Positions 5,760 to 5,760 of a stretch of DNA of 5,760 bases are shown in pieces. The first letter of the stretch is position 1; each line of letters starts with the position of its first letter. The stretch comes from Candidatus Sumerlaeota bacterium (GTDB lineage: Bacteria; Sumerlaeota; Sumerlaeia; MWCT01; JAGHBZ01), in NCBI GenBank assembly GCA_021160705.1, contig JAGHBZ010000177.1, positions 1 through 5,760 of the forward strand, read 5' to 3'. A program made the position numbers and the translations under genes. The notes below the pieces were generated by a model. The model was given only the letters and a program-made list of their open reading frames with translations. It had not been told where the DNA came from and did no database searches.

Positions 5760-5760
5760 G

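Noticed and set aside
5700..5760. CtsR operator or CIRCE element before mcsA
   Set aside because: No tandem GGTCAAA-type heptads and no TTAGCACTC inverted repeat are present. The single GTCAA is part of the -35 box.

Overview
The window looks like bacterial chromosome from an uncultivated, probably anaerobic bacterium. Base composition is moderate and slightly AT-rich. There are no rRNA, tRNA, CRISPR or mobile-element signatures. The mcsA-mcsB pair is classic for Firmicutes but also occurs in several other, mostly uncultivated, bacterial phyla. The gene order here (no ctsR before mcsA, no clpC after mcsB), the lipoprotein and the intergenic low-complexity repeats fit one of those non-Firmicutes lineages better. 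The phylum cannot be fixed from the sequence alone, so this is inference.

Left part (1-2631, plus strand): the end of a surface-polysaccharide cluster. It holds the last 48 codons of a glutamine-hydrolysing asparagine synthase-like protein, then two complete GT4-family (GT-B fold) glycosyltransferases 29 bp apart. These would transfer sugars from activated donors onto a growing glycan; the AsnB-like protein probably amidates a sugar or precursor. No SD is seen for the first transferase, and the second has one that is unusually close to its ATG.

Middle (2632-3579): a monocistronic plus-strand gene for a small predicted lipoprotein of unknown function, with its own candidate promoter, a near-perfect SD and a strong hairpin terminator. 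A 368-bp convergent intergenic region follows. It contains that terminator (possibly bidirectional), a 10-nt-periodic motif, a 9-bp direct repeat flanking it, and a 14-nt tandem duplication, but no credible gene.

Right part (3580-5760, minus strand): a three-gene unit read right to left. A sigma70-type promoter with an AT-rich perfect palindrome just downstream leads into mcsA (zinc-finger/UVR adaptor). Next come mcsB (protein arginine kinase, catalytic residues and the RDxxRA phosphoarginine-receptor motif intact) and, 11 bp after mcsB, a NIL-domain protein with two [4Fe-4S] ferredoxin motifs. McsA and McsB should act together to mark proteins with phosphoarginine for Clp proteolysis. Why a NIL-ferredoxin, a family linked to sulfur/homocysteine metabolism, sits downstream is the most interesting question here.
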